From assembly GCA_903845455.1 (NCBI GenBank), contig CAIMXN010000061.1, forward strand, positions 1 to 21,832: 21,832 bases of DNA, in the 5' to 3' direction. Both the position numbers and the translations under genes were made by a program. The notes under the pieces are model-generated. The model was not told the origin of the DNA. It saw nothing but the letters and a program-made list of their open reading frames with translations, and ran no database searches. The stretch is from an uncultured beta proteobacterium (GTDB lineage: Bacteria > Pseudomonadota > Gammaproteobacteria > Burkholderiales > Burkholderiaceae). How positions within the stretch are numbered: position 1 is the first letter of the stretch; every line of letters starts with the position of its first letter. This document shows, piece after piece, positions 6,948-14,871 of this stretch.

Positions 6948-8098
6948 TGGCCCAGCCATCAAATCCAAAGATTGATGTATTTCGCGAGCAAATTCTGCAA
7001 GCGGCTAAAGCAGGCACACCTCTCTCCATTGAAGGTGGCGGTACAAAATCTTGGTATGGCAATCGCCATGCCTTTGGAAAACTAGAGACTCGTGGCTATT
7101 CTGGAATATTAGAATACCAACCTGAAGAGCTGGTGATTACTGCTTGTGCTGGCACATCCCTAAAAGAAATTGAAGATGCTCTAGCGCAAAAGAATCAGAT
7201 ACTGGCTTTTGAGCCTCCACACTTTGGTGATGCAGCCACTTTTGGTGGCGCCATTGCTGCCGGACTCGCTGGTCCAGGGCGCATCAGTACTGGCAGCCTG
7301 AGAGACTTTGTTTTAGGTGCTCGCATCATGGATGGCAAAGGCCAAGACTTGTCTTTTGGTGGCAAAGTTATCAAGAATGTTGCTGGATATGATGTCTCTC
7401 GCTTAATGCCAGGATCCCTAGGCACTCTCGCCCTCTTACTCGAAGCCTCTGTGAAAGTTTTACCAAAGCCAGCGGCAACGGCTACTCTACGTTGCCATAC
7501 ATCTCAAGCTCATGCACATACCCTCTTAAATGAATGGGCCGGACAACCACTACCGCTTGCTGCAAGTTGCTGGATTGGAGCGGCAAATTCTGAAGAGTAT
7601 GGAGAATTAACTATTCGTCTATCAGGTGCAATTGCTGCAGTCAAGGCAGCAATTCCTTTAATGAGCGCATCTATTGATACAAAAGAGCTTGATCCAACAG
7701 TAGCCGAAGCATTTTGGCGCGATCTACGCGAACAGAAATTGAACCCCTTTACCAATCTTGGTGTAGATGAAACGCTTTATCGTTTAGCACTGCCTGCAGC
7801 GTGTGGTCCAATTCGCCTGCCAAATATGTCTAATGAAATCGTGCTCGAATGGCATGGTCAACAACGTTGGTGGAAAGGCCCTAGTGATGATGGCGCCTTT
7901 GCCGCTGTAAAAGCGTTGGTCAATACCATTGGGGGTCACGCAGTGCGCTTCCGCCAAGGTGCTAATGTTGATCCAGCACAGGAACGCTTCACAAAATTAA
8001 GTGAGCAAGTACACTCGCAAGCCTTAGAAACGGTGCAATCACGTCTTAGGGCATCCTTTGATCCAGCAGGCGTTTTCGCCACCCGCCGCCTACCTTAA
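6947..8098 (+). CDS. glcE: Glycolate oxidase subunit GlcE (FAD-binding)
   Basis: The second flavoprotein subunit of glycolate oxidase, 383 residues and somewhat longer than the E. coli protein. It keeps only the FAD-binding half of the fold: IEGGGTKSWYG near residues 25-35, TFGGAIAAGLAGPGR, LGARIMDGKG, KVIKNVAGYDVSRLMPGSLG and the ASVKVLPKP strand. The C-terminal half is less conserved. The ATG shares one base with the glcD stop (TAATG), so translation is very likely coupled. GlcE is required for activity together with GlcD and GlcF. Its substrate role is inferred from the operon, since GlcE alone resembles other FAD-linked oxidase fragments. Confidence 0.92.
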   Translation: MAQPSNPKIDVFREQILQAAKAGTPLSIEGGGTKSWYGNRHAFGKLETRGYSGILEYQPEELVITACAGTSLKEIEDALAQKNQILAFEPPHFGDAATFGGAIAAGLAGPGRISTGSLRDFVLGARIMDGKGQDLSFGGKVIKNVAGYDVSRLMPGSLGTLALLLEASVKVLPKPAATATLRCHTSQAHAHTLLNEWAGQPLPLAASCWIGAANSEEYGELTIRLSGAIAAVKAAIPLMSASIDTKELDPTVAEAFWRDLREQKLNPFTNLGVDETLYRLALPAACGPIRLPNMSNEIVLEWHGQQRWWKGPSDDGAFAAVKALVNTIGGHAVRFRQGANVDPAQERFTKLSEQVHSQALETVQSRLRASFDPAGVFATRRLP

Positions 8099-8106
8099 GT
8101 TTTTAT

Positions 8107-9387
8107 ATGCAAACTCAACTAGCTCCTCAATTTATCAATACACCTGAAGGTATAGAGGCTGCTCGTATTTTGGGCAAATGCGTACACTGCGGTTTTTGCA
8201 CGGCAACTTGTCCTACCTATCAAATCCTGGGCGATGAATTAGATGGACCACGTGGACGTATTTATCTGATTAAACAAATTGCAGAAGGCCAAGCACCCAC
8301 AATAAAAACACGTACCCACTTAGATCGCTGCCTGACTTGCCGTAATTGCGAGAGCACCTGCCCAAGCGGTGTGCAATATGGCAAGCTAGTGGACATCGGT
8401 CGCAAGTGGGCAGAAGACAATACGCCCCCTCGTCCACTTACTGAACGCATGACGCGTTGGGCACTCAAAGAGGGTCTTACAAAGCCTGCTTTATTTAACT
8501 CAGCCATGGCATTAGGTCGCTTTGTGCGACCACTGATGCCATCTGGAATCAAACGTAAGATCCCCCAAATCAAAAGCAAGGCCTTAGCTAATGCTACTGA
8601 CGCTTATGCAAGACCCCAAGCAACCCATGCTCGCAAGATGCTTTTATTAGAAGGTTGTGTACAGCCTGGCATGCTACCCAATATTAATTCTGCAACAGCA
8701 CGTGTTTTTGATGCTCTTAAAATTCAATTGATCAGTGCGCCCAATGCAAGCTGTTGTGGTGCTTTACGCTACCACTTGAATGATCAAGCGGGTGGCCTTG
8801 AGAATGCCAAGCAAAATATTGATGCTTGGTGGCCACTAGTTGAACAGGGAGCAGAAGCTGTCGTGATGACCGCATCTGGTTGTGGCGTGATGGTTAAAGA
8901 CTATGGCCACCTCTTAGCTAACGATCCAAACTACGCCAATAAGGCAAGGAAAATTTCTGAATTAACAAAAGATATTTCAGAAATATTACCAACCCTGCAA
9001 AACGAACTCACCAGCCTCATTGGTATAGACCCTAAACCAGGCGTGGTGTATCACCCACCATGCACTTTGCAACATGGTCAACAAATCCGTGGCAACGTCG
9101 AAGGCTTATTAGGTAATCTTGGTATTGACGTCAAACTCTGCGAGGATAGTCACCTCTGCTGTGGCTCTGCAGGTACCTACTCTGTTACTCAGCCAGAATT
9201 ATCTGAACAATTACGTAAAAATAAATTGGCTCATCTCAATGTGACCCTTAAAGAGTCTGGTGCAGAATCCATTGTCTCTGGCAATATTGGCTGCATTACC
9301 CACTTACAGAATGATGATGCACCAGTATTGCATTGGATTGAGATCGTGGACCAACTCATTGCCCAGAAAAATTCAGTTGTTCAATGA
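8107..9387 (+). CDS. glcF: Glycolate oxidase iron-sulfur subunit GlcF
   Basis: The electron-transfer subunit, 426 residues. Two 4Fe-4S ferredoxin motifs are clear: Cys25-x2-Cys28-x2-Cys31-x3-Cys35-Pro and Cys75-x2-Cys78-x2-Cys81-x3-Cys85-Pro. Two cysteine-rich CCG domains follow, seen as NASCCGALRYHL with a downstream ASGCG, and HPPCTLQHGQ with HLCCGSAGTYS. This is the standard GlcF architecture. In the cell it relays electrons from the GlcD/GlcE flavins toward the respiratory chain at the inner membrane. It begins 8 bp after glcE without a strong Shine-Dalgarno, and its stop overlaps the yggS start (ATGA), so the unit glcDEF-yggS is tightly packed. Confidence 0.95.
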   Translation: MQTQLAPQFINTPEGIEAARILGKCVHCGFCTATCPTYQILGDELDGPRGRIYLIKQIAEGQAPTIKTRTHLDRCLTCRNCESTCPSGVQYGKLVDIGRKWAEDNTPPRPLTERMTRWALKEGLTKPALFNSAMALGRFVRPLMPSGIKRKIPQIKSKALANATDAYARPQATHARKMLLLEGCVQPGMLPNINSATARVFDALKIQLISAPNASCCGALRYHLNDQAGGLENAKQNIDAWWPLVEQGAEAVVMTASGCGVMVKDYGHLLANDPNYANKARKISELTKDISEILPTLQNELTSLIGIDPKPGVVYHPPCTLQHGQQIRGNVEGLLGNLGIDVKLCEDSHLCCGSAGTYSVTQPELSEQLRKNKLAHLNVTLKESGAESIVSGNIGCITHLQNDDAPVLHWIEIVDQLIAQKNSVVQ

Positions 9388-10109
9388 GCCAGCTTACGAA
9401 TAACTTAATGCAAGTAAAACAGCGTCTTGAATTGGCAGCTGAAATAGCAAAACGCGAACCAGAAGAAATTGAATTACTGGCTGTCAGTAAGACTTTTCCT
9501 GCGCGTAATATTGAAGAAGTAATGCACGCAGGGCAAACTGCTTTTGGTGAAAACTATGTGCAGGAAGCGGTTGAAAAAATTACCTCACTTGCCAAGCTTC
9601 GCCCCTGGCTGGTTTGGCATTTCATTGGACCCATGCAGAGTAATAAGACTAAAGAAATAGCTGAGCACTTTGACTGGGTTCACAGTATCGACCGTCTCAA
9701 AATTGCAGAACGACTTTCAGTGCAGCGTGGTGAGTTTCCTGATTTAGCGGATCTGCAAGTTTGCGTGCAAGTGAACGTCAGTGCAGAGGAAAGTAAAAGT
9801 GGCATCCCTCTCGGGGAAGCTGAAGCACTTTGCAATGCAGTCGCCAATCTCCCCCATCTCACCCTAAGAGGGCTCATGGCCATCCCAGCACCCAACCCCA
9901 ATCAAAATGAACAGCGTCAGGCTTTTGCAGCCGTACGGGAATGTTTTCAGCAGATCAAAGCCAAACATCTCAACGACCTTGGTTATGAATTCTTTGACAC
10001 GCTCTCGATAGGGATGTCTGATGATATGGAGTCAGCTATAGCTGAAGGCAGCACCATGGTTAGGGTAGGAACAGCCATCTTTGGGAAGCGCGATAAGATA
10101 AGCATATGA
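9384..10109 (+). CDS. yggS: PLP homeostasis protein YggS (PLPBP/COG0325)
   Basis: A single-domain alanine-racemase-fold protein of 241 residues that binds pyridoxal 5'-phosphate and helps keep PLP levels and amino acid pools balanced. The PLP lysine is Lys36 in LLAVSKTFP, the same number as in E. coli YggS. Other family blocks are FGENYVQEA, WHFIGPMQSNK, HSIDRLKIA, LRGLMAIP and LSIGMSDDMESAIAEGSTMVRVGTAIFG. The gene overlaps glcF upstream and proC downstream by 4 bp each (ATGA), so it is translated in line with both. The yggS-proC pairing is widespread; placing it behind glcDEF ties it to the glycolate transcript here. Confidence 0.95.
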   Translation: MSQLTNNLMQVKQRLELAAEIAKREPEEIELLAVSKTFPARNIEEVMHAGQTAFGENYVQEAVEKITSLAKLRPWLVWHFIGPMQSNKTKEIAEHFDWVHSIDRLKIAERLSVQRGEFPDLADLQVCVQVNVSAEESKSGIPLGEAEALCNAVANLPHLTLRGLMAIPAPNPNQNEQRQAFAAVRECFQQIKAKHLNDLGYEFFDTLSIGMSDDMESAIAEGSTMVRVGTAIFGKRDKISI

Positions 10110-10966
10110 GTACACAGCAAACCAATGCCAATGTCCGCGTCACCTTTATTGGTGGCGGGAATATGGGTCGAGCTTTAATTAGCGGCCTTTTAACAAACGG
10201 CTTTGAAGCTAATCAACTGACTGTAGTTGAGGCTAATGCTGAAACAGCGATTGGACTACATCGGGATTTTGGCATTCAAGTGATCGGTATGTTAGATCAG
10301 ATTGCCTTCGACTTTACCAAAAATAATGTTGTAGTGATGGCCATCAAACCACAAGACTTCAATGTCGTTGCCAAAGGTTTAAGCGCCAAACTAAAACATG
10401 CGACAGCACCAGGCCCACTGATTCTGAGTATTGCCGCTGGCATTCGCCTCAAAGATATGAGTCGTTGGCTCAATCATGTTCGTTGTGTGCGCGCCATGCC
10501 CAATACCCCCGCTCTGATTGGCAAAGGAATTACTGGCCTGTTTGCAGATGTTGCAGTAAGTCAAGATGATCGGATGCTGGCAGAAACGATTTGTCATGCA
10601 GTTGGCCAATCCGTTTGGGTTGCAGAAGAAAAATTAATGGATGCTGTGACTGCAGTCTCAGGAAGTGGCCCTGCTTATGTCTTTGCCTTCTTGGAAGCCA
10701 TGCAGTCTGCTGGTGAAAAGTTAGGTTTAGATGGCGCAACTGCTCGTAAGCTTGCCTATGCAACGCTTGAGGGCGCAGCACAATTGGCTCAAAATTCCAA
10801 CGAACCTGCAGGGGTGTTACGCGAACGCGTGACCTCAAAAGGTGGAACAACTGCTGCTGCTCTTGAGATCATGAATCAATATGGTTGGTATGACATTCTA
10901 GAAAAGGCAATTGATGCCGCAAGTCAGCGTGGCAAAGCCATGGGTGATGAATTAGGTAAAAGCTAA
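10106..10966 (+). CDS. proC: Pyrroline-5-carboxylate reductase
   Basis: Catalyses the last step of proline synthesis, NAD(P)H-dependent reduction of pyrroline-5-carboxylate, in the cytoplasm. At 286 residues it is slightly longer than average. It has an N-terminal Rossmann motif FIGGGNMG (residues 14-21), VMAIKPQD, the VRAMPNTPALIGKGITGL loop, and the C-terminal dimerisation and active-site block AVSGSGPAYVFAFLEAM with VTSKGGTTAAALE. It overlaps yggS by 4 bp and is the last gene of the glcD-proC run. Its TAA (10964-10966) overlaps the end of ubiA on the other strand by 3 bases, and no terminator hairpin is visible. Confidence 0.95.
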   Translation: MSTQQTNANVRVTFIGGGNMGRALISGLLTNGFEANQLTVVEANAETAIGLHRDFGIQVIGMLDQIAFDFTKNNVVVMAIKPQDFNVVAKGLSAKLKHATAPGPLILSIAAGIRLKDMSRWLNHVRCVRAMPNTPALIGKGITGLFADVAVSQDDRMLAETICHAVGQSVWVAEEKLMDAVTAVSGSGPAYVFAFLEAMQSAGEKLGLDGATARKLAYATLEGAAQLAQNSNEPAGVLRERVTSKGGTTAAALEIMNQYGWYDILEKAIDAASQRGKAMGDELGKS

Positions 10967-11832
10967 GTCAGCGCTAGACCTAAGACGATTCCCAAAAAGA
11001 GGAATCCGCCCAACCAGTTGTTGTGACGAAATGCCTTGAAGCACGCATCCCTGTCCCGAGTGGAAACCAGTTTTAAGTGATAGGTGGCGCATAGCAAAGC
11101 ACCCAACCAACCTAACCAGAAATAATGACTTAAGTGAGCAATCTGAGCTACCCAGATTTGACTCAGTAGCAAACCTACATAACAAACCCCAATAGCAAAC
11201 ACATCAAATCGACCAAAGGTAATCGCCGATGTTCGTAAGCCTAAACGAATATCATCATCCCGATCAACCATGGCATACGCCGTGTCATAGGCAATAGCCC
11301 AAAAAACATTACCTACAAAAAGTATCCATGCCTCTAGTGGAATGAAATCCAGGACAGCTGCATAAGCCATCGGAATACCAAATCCAAATGCAATTCCAAG
11401 AATGGCCTGAGGGATAGCGAAGAATCGTTTGGTAAAGGGGTAAATAATCGCTACCAGTAAGGCAAAAACTGATAACTCTTTGGTAAAGGCATTGAGGGGC
11501 TGAATGAGTAGAAAAGCCATTAGCGCCAAGATGCTTGCTACCCCGAGCGCTTCTTTACCAGAGATCTTACCGCTTGTGACTGGGCGTTCTTGAGTTCTCA
11601 GCACATGACGATCAAAATCTTGGTCTGCGAAATCATTCACTGCACAACCAGCACTGCGCATCAGGAAAGTACCAATAGTGAAAATGATCAGGATTCTCCA
11701 CTCTGGGCAGCCACCACTTACTAGCCACAAGGCCCACCAAGTAGGCCATAGCAGCAATAATGTACCAATCGGCTTATCGAGACGAATCAGATAAGCATAT
11801 GAAATAAGGCGTGCAAGCAAACGATGCTGCAT
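10963..11832 (-). CDS. ubiA: 4-hydroxybenzoate polyprenyltransferase UbiA
   Basis: An integral membrane prenyltransferase that attaches the polyprenyl tail to 4-hydroxybenzoate in ubiquinone synthesis. The 289-residue sequence is strongly hydrophobic, with roughly eight to nine membrane segments. It carries both aspartate motifs that bind Mg-diphosphate: Asn66-Asp67-x2-Asp70-x3-Asp74 (NDFADQDFDRH) and, in the second half, DTAYAMVDRDDDIRLGLRTSA. RLDKPIGTLLLLWPTWWAL near the N-terminus is typical of bacterial UbiA. I start it at the ATG of 11832-11830, which shares one base with the oxyR stop (TGATG). A TTG one codon upstream is unlikely. It is probably the last gene of recG-oxyR-ubiA. Its TAG lies inside the end of proC. 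Confidence 0.95.
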   Translation of the reverse strand: MQHRLLARLISYAYLIRLDKPIGTLLLLWPTWWALWLVSGGCPEWRILIIFTIGTFLMRSAGCAVNDFADQDFDRHVLRTQERPVTSGKISGKEALGVASILALMAFLLIQPLNAFTKELSVFALLVAIIYPFTKRFFAIPQAILGIAFGFGIPMAYAAVLDFIPLEAWILFVGNVFWAIAYDTAYAMVDRDDDIRLGLRTSAITFGRFDVFAIGVCYVGLLLSQIWVAQIAHLSHYFWLGWLGALLCATYHLKLVSTRDRDACFKAFRHNNWLGGFLFLGIVLGLALT

Positions 11833-12758
11833 CAAATAAAACTTACGCCTGGTAAATCACATTTGCGAATAATCTTAACCAGCTTTTGCATTACCTCGGT
11901 ACGAGGATAACTCTTACGCCACACCAAACATACTTTACGCGTTGGGATAGGTTCATCTAACGGAATGTAACGAATCAAACCCTCACGAGTCTTTGGGTCG
12001 AGTACTGAGGTTCTCGGTAAGACGGAGATACCAATACCACCAGCCACCATTTGACGAATGGTTTCTAGAGAAGAGCCTTCGAAACTGCGTTGCTCACCAA
12101 TAGTAGACCCAGAGCCAAAGCGGTTTAACTCTGGGCATACGCCTAGAACATGGTCACGAAAGCAGTGTCCTGCGCCTAACAATAAAGTGTTTTGCTCCCG
12201 CAACTCTTGGTGAGCGATGGACTTGCGGAGCTCCCATGGATGCCCCTGAGGGACCGCAACCAGAAAGGGTTCGTCATAAAGATCAGCCACATCTAAACCA
12301 GTGCTTGGAAATGGGTCTGCCAAGACAGCACAATCTAATACACCCTGACGCAACATCTCTAATAAGCGCACAGTAAAGTTTTCTTCTAAAAACAGTGGTG
12401 CATTAGGAATATCTTGTCGAGCTACCCTGACTAAACTAGGTAAGAGATAGGGGGCAATGGTATAAATTGCTCCTAAGCGAATGGGGCCCGATAAAGGATC
12501 TTGGCCATGTTTGGCTAAGTGTTTTAAGGAATTAGCTTCTTCCAATACTCGCTGTGCCTGCTCAACAATCAAGACGCCCAAGCTAGTCATTGCCACTTCA
12601 GAACTCGTTCTCTCGAAGATTTGCGTACCAAGCTCTTCTTCTAATTTTTTAATCGCTACCGATAAGGTTGGCTGAGAAACATGGCAGGCCTCTGCTGCCC
12701 GACCAAAGTGGCGTTCACGAGCAACAGCAACAATGTAACGAAGTTCTGTGAGTGTCAT
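11832..12758 (-). CDS. oxyR: LysR-type peroxide-sensing regulator OxyR
   Basis: A 308-residue LysR-family transcription factor. The N-terminal winged helix-turn-helix (residues 1 to about 60) includes FGRAAEACHVSQPTLSVAIKKLEEELG, and the rest is the inducer-binding domain. The two redox cysteines of OxyR are present at exactly the E. coli positions: Cys199 in GAGHCFRDH and Cys208 in LGVCPEL. The SSLETIRQMVAGGIGISVLP block follows. This identifies OxyR rather than a generic LysR protein: hydrogen peroxide forms the 199-208 disulfide and turns on antioxidant genes. It starts 10 bp after the recG stop and is coupled to ubiA by TGATG. A -10-like GATAAT over the recG stop could give it its own leaderless transcript. 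No catalase or ahpC lies in the window. Confidence 0.94.
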   Translation of the reverse strand: MTLTELRYIVAVARERHFGRAAEACHVSQPTLSVAIKKLEEELGTQIFERTSSEVAMTSLGVLIVEQAQRVLEEANSLKHLAKHGQDPLSGPIRLGAIYTIAPYLLPSLVRVARQDIPNAPLFLEENFTVRLLEMLRQGVLDCAVLADPFPSTGLDVADLYDEPFLVAVPQGHPWELRKSIAHQELREQNTLLLGAGHCFRDHVLGVCPELNRFGSGSTIGEQRSFEGSSLETIRQMVAGGIGISVLPRTSVLDPKTREGLIRYIPLDEPIPTRKVCLVWRKSYPRTEVMQKLVKIIRKCDLPGVSFI

Positions 12759-12764
12759 AAGCTG

Positions 12765-12770
12765 ATTATC
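12765..12770 (-). promoter_or_regulatory. Possible -10 hexamer for oxyR inside the recG stop region
   Basis: GATAAT (5/6 to TATAAT) lies exactly 6 nt before the oxyR ATG and shares two bases with the recG TGA. No good -35 is seen at 16-18 nt, so it is only a candidate, possibly activator-dependent. There is no Shine-Dalgarno between it and the ATG. Confidence 0.3.
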
Positions 12771-14841
12771 AGGCCTTTAGAAATTCTGTGCGAGACCCCA
12801 GCCAGCGCTCTAGATGGCGCTCTACTAAATCAGCATGATCGGCTAATAAACGTTCAGCTACCTGCTGAGCTAATTCAATTAACCAGGCGTCCCGTTGCAA
12901 GTCGACAAAACGCAACATCGCATCACCAGATTGTTTTGCCCCTAGCAATTCTCCAGGACCACGTAAGGACAAGTCTCGCTCCGCAATCACAAAGCCATCG
13001 GATGTTTCTCGCAAGGTTTGTAGGCGCTCTTTCGCTGCCATCGAGAGTGGTTCGGCATACATCAAGATACACACTGAGTCAGCCGAACCGCGCCCCACCC
13101 GCCCCCTCAATTGATGAATTTGTGCATAACCAAAACGCTCTGCGTGTTCAATCACCATTAGTGCAGCATTCGGTACATCAACCCCAACTTCAATCACTGT
13201 AGTAGCCACTAAAAGCTGAATCTCATTTGCTTTAAAGGCAGCCATCACTGCGGCCTTTTCTTCACTTTTCAAACGACCATGCACCAGACCTATCTTAAAG
13301 TCAGGCAAAGCAACTGTCAGTTGCTCAAAACTTTCTACTGCAGTTTGTAATTGCAGTACTTCTGATTCTTCAATCAGTGGGCATACCCAATAAGCCTGCA
13401 AACCTTTGCTCAGCCAATCACGCAAACCACCAATCACTTCAGCACGCCGAGTAGCTTTCACTACCTTAGTCACAATGGGTTTGCGTCCTGGAGGCAACTC
13501 ATCAATCACCGACACATCTAAGTCTGCGTAGTAAGTCATTGCTAGCGTTCGTGGAATTGGGGTAGCTGACATCATGAGCTGATGACAGTAGAACAATTCA
13601 GAACCAACGCGTTGCTGAATTTCTAGACGCTGTCTTACACCAAAACGGTGTTGCTCATCAATCACTGCCAATCCCAGTTTGGCAAAACTCACTGTCTCCT
13701 GAATCAGTGCATGAGTACCAATAATGAGTTGTGCCGTACCGTTCTCAATGATTTCTTGAGCGAGTCTTTTTTCTTTTGCTTTCAAGCTGCCAGACAGCCA
13801 AGCCACCTTGATACCCAAAGGCTCAAACCACTCCTTCATTTTGAGGTAGTGCTGCTCTGCCAATATTTCAGTAGGCGCCATTACCGCAGCTTGAAATCCA
13901 TGATCCATCACTCGTGCAGCAGCAAGTGCGGCAACTACTGTTTTGCCACTACCGACATCGCCTTGCAATAAACGATTCATCGGAAACGTATTTGAGAGGT
14001 CTCTACCAATCTCAGTCCATACATGTTCTTGCGCGCCGGTCAATTTAAAAGGCAAGGCTTTTAATAAGCCATCTACAATTTTTGACTCAGTCTCGTTTTT
14101 TGACTTTTCAAATTGGGGGGCGCGTCGTTGTCTACGAATGGAGTGTGCACGCTTTAAAGAAATTTGCTGTGCTAGTAATTCTTCAAACTGCACACGACGC
14201 CAAGCGGGATGAGTGCGTTCTAATAAAGCTTGTGTATCAGCATCAGCAGGTGGTTGATGTAGATAGGTAATCGCTGCCTGCAGCTTAGGCCAATCATGAC
14301 TAAATAATAATTTTTCTAGCAACTTTGCAGGCAAAAATTCTGCCAAACTCTCTTTTAAGCTTGGTTCATGCAATGCCTGAGCCACAGCCTTGCGAATAAT
14401 GGTTTGGGAAATACCAGCACTAGCCGGATAGACCGGGGTCAAACTGCGAGGTAATGGCGCATCTGGCGTAACGGCACGAACTGTCGGGTGCACCATCTCT
14501 GGACCCTGAAAACCCTCACGCACATCACCCCGTACCCGAACATGAACCCCAACAGCCATTTGTTTTTGCTGGCTGGGGTAGAAATTCAGAAACCGAAGCT
14601 GCAATACAGCTGTGTCATCTTCAATTGTGACTAGCAGTTGCCTTCTAGGTCTAAACAAGACTTGATTACGAATGACGACACCCTGTGTTTGTACGGCGGC
14701 AAACCGTCCACCACTCAGAGCATCCTCAATCGTAAAGAGCTCTGTCTCATCTTCGTAGCGGGATGGAAGATGCAAAGCAAGGGCCATAGGGCTGTTTAGG
14801 CCCATTTTTTCCAGTGCAGTTGGCGGTCGCTTAGTCGTCAT
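12769..14841 (-). CDS. recG: ATP-dependent DNA helicase RecG
   Basis: A branch-migration helicase that regresses stalled forks and processes recombination junctions. From ATG 14841 it has 690 residues, close to E. coli RecG. The N-terminal third is the wedge/OB-fold region (VVIRNQVLFRPRRQLLVTIED, HVRVRGDVREGFQGPEMVHP). Helicase motifs follow: Walker A GDVGSGKT with Lys300, MAPTEILAEQH, motif II Asp395-Glu396-Gln397-His398 in VIDEQHRFG, MSATPIPRTLA, HGRLKSEEK, ATTVIEVGVDVPNA and QLRGRVGRG, with the RecG-type C-terminal SLRGPGELLG segment. The frame stays open to 14877, but those 12 extra residues would overlap queA and do not look like RecG. It heads the - strand unit with oxyR and ubiA. Confidence 0.95.
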   Translation of the reverse strand: MTTKRPPTALEKMGLNSPMALALHLPSRYEDETELFTIEDALSGGRFAAVQTQGVVIRNQVLFRPRRQLLVTIEDDTAVLQLRFLNFYPSQQKQMAVGVHVRVRGDVREGFQGPEMVHPTVRAVTPDAPLPRSLTPVYPASAGISQTIIRKAVAQALHEPSLKESLAEFLPAKLLEKLLFSHDWPKLQAAITYLHQPPADADTQALLERTHPAWRRVQFEELLAQQISLKRAHSIRRQRRAPQFEKSKNETESKIVDGLLKALPFKLTGAQEHVWTEIGRDLSNTFPMNRLLQGDVGSGKTVVAALAAARVMDHGFQAAVMAPTEILAEQHYLKMKEWFEPLGIKVAWLSGSLKAKEKRLAQEIIENGTAQLIIGTHALIQETVSFAKLGLAVIDEQHRFGVRQRLEIQQRVGSELFYCHQLMMSATPIPRTLAMTYYADLDVSVIDELPPGRKPIVTKVVKATRRAEVIGGLRDWLSKGLQAYWVCPLIEESEVLQLQTAVESFEQLTVALPDFKIGLVHGRLKSEEKAAVMAAFKANEIQLLVATTVIEVGVDVPNAALMVIEHAERFGYAQIHQLRGRVGRGSADSVCILMYAEPLSMAAKERLQTLRETSDGFVIAERDLSLRGPGELLGAKQSGDAMLRFVDLQRDAWLIELAQQVAERLLADHADLVERHLERWLGSRTEFLKA

Positions 14842-14871
14842 CGTTAAAATCCAATACCTGATGGTAATGCT
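14842..14871. promoter_or_regulatory. 30 bp gap between divergent recG and queA
   Basis: Only 30 bp separate the two start codons, so promoters must reach into one or both genes. On the + strand TAAAAT (14845-14850) is a 5/6 -10 match, with TTGGCG (14820-14825, 4/6) 19 nt before it. This would start queA mRNA about 15 nt before its ATG. On the - strand I see no convincing promoter for recG and no clear Shine-Dalgarno for either gene. Confidence 0.3.

Noticed and set aside
11833..11835. TTG start for ubiA
   Set aside because: The next codon is an ATG that forms a TGATG junction with oxyR, a much more usual arrangement.
12681..13202. Open frame of 173 codons on the + strand opposite recG and the oxyR start
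   Set aside because: It is the complement of well-conserved recG helicase sequence and has no family-like motifs.
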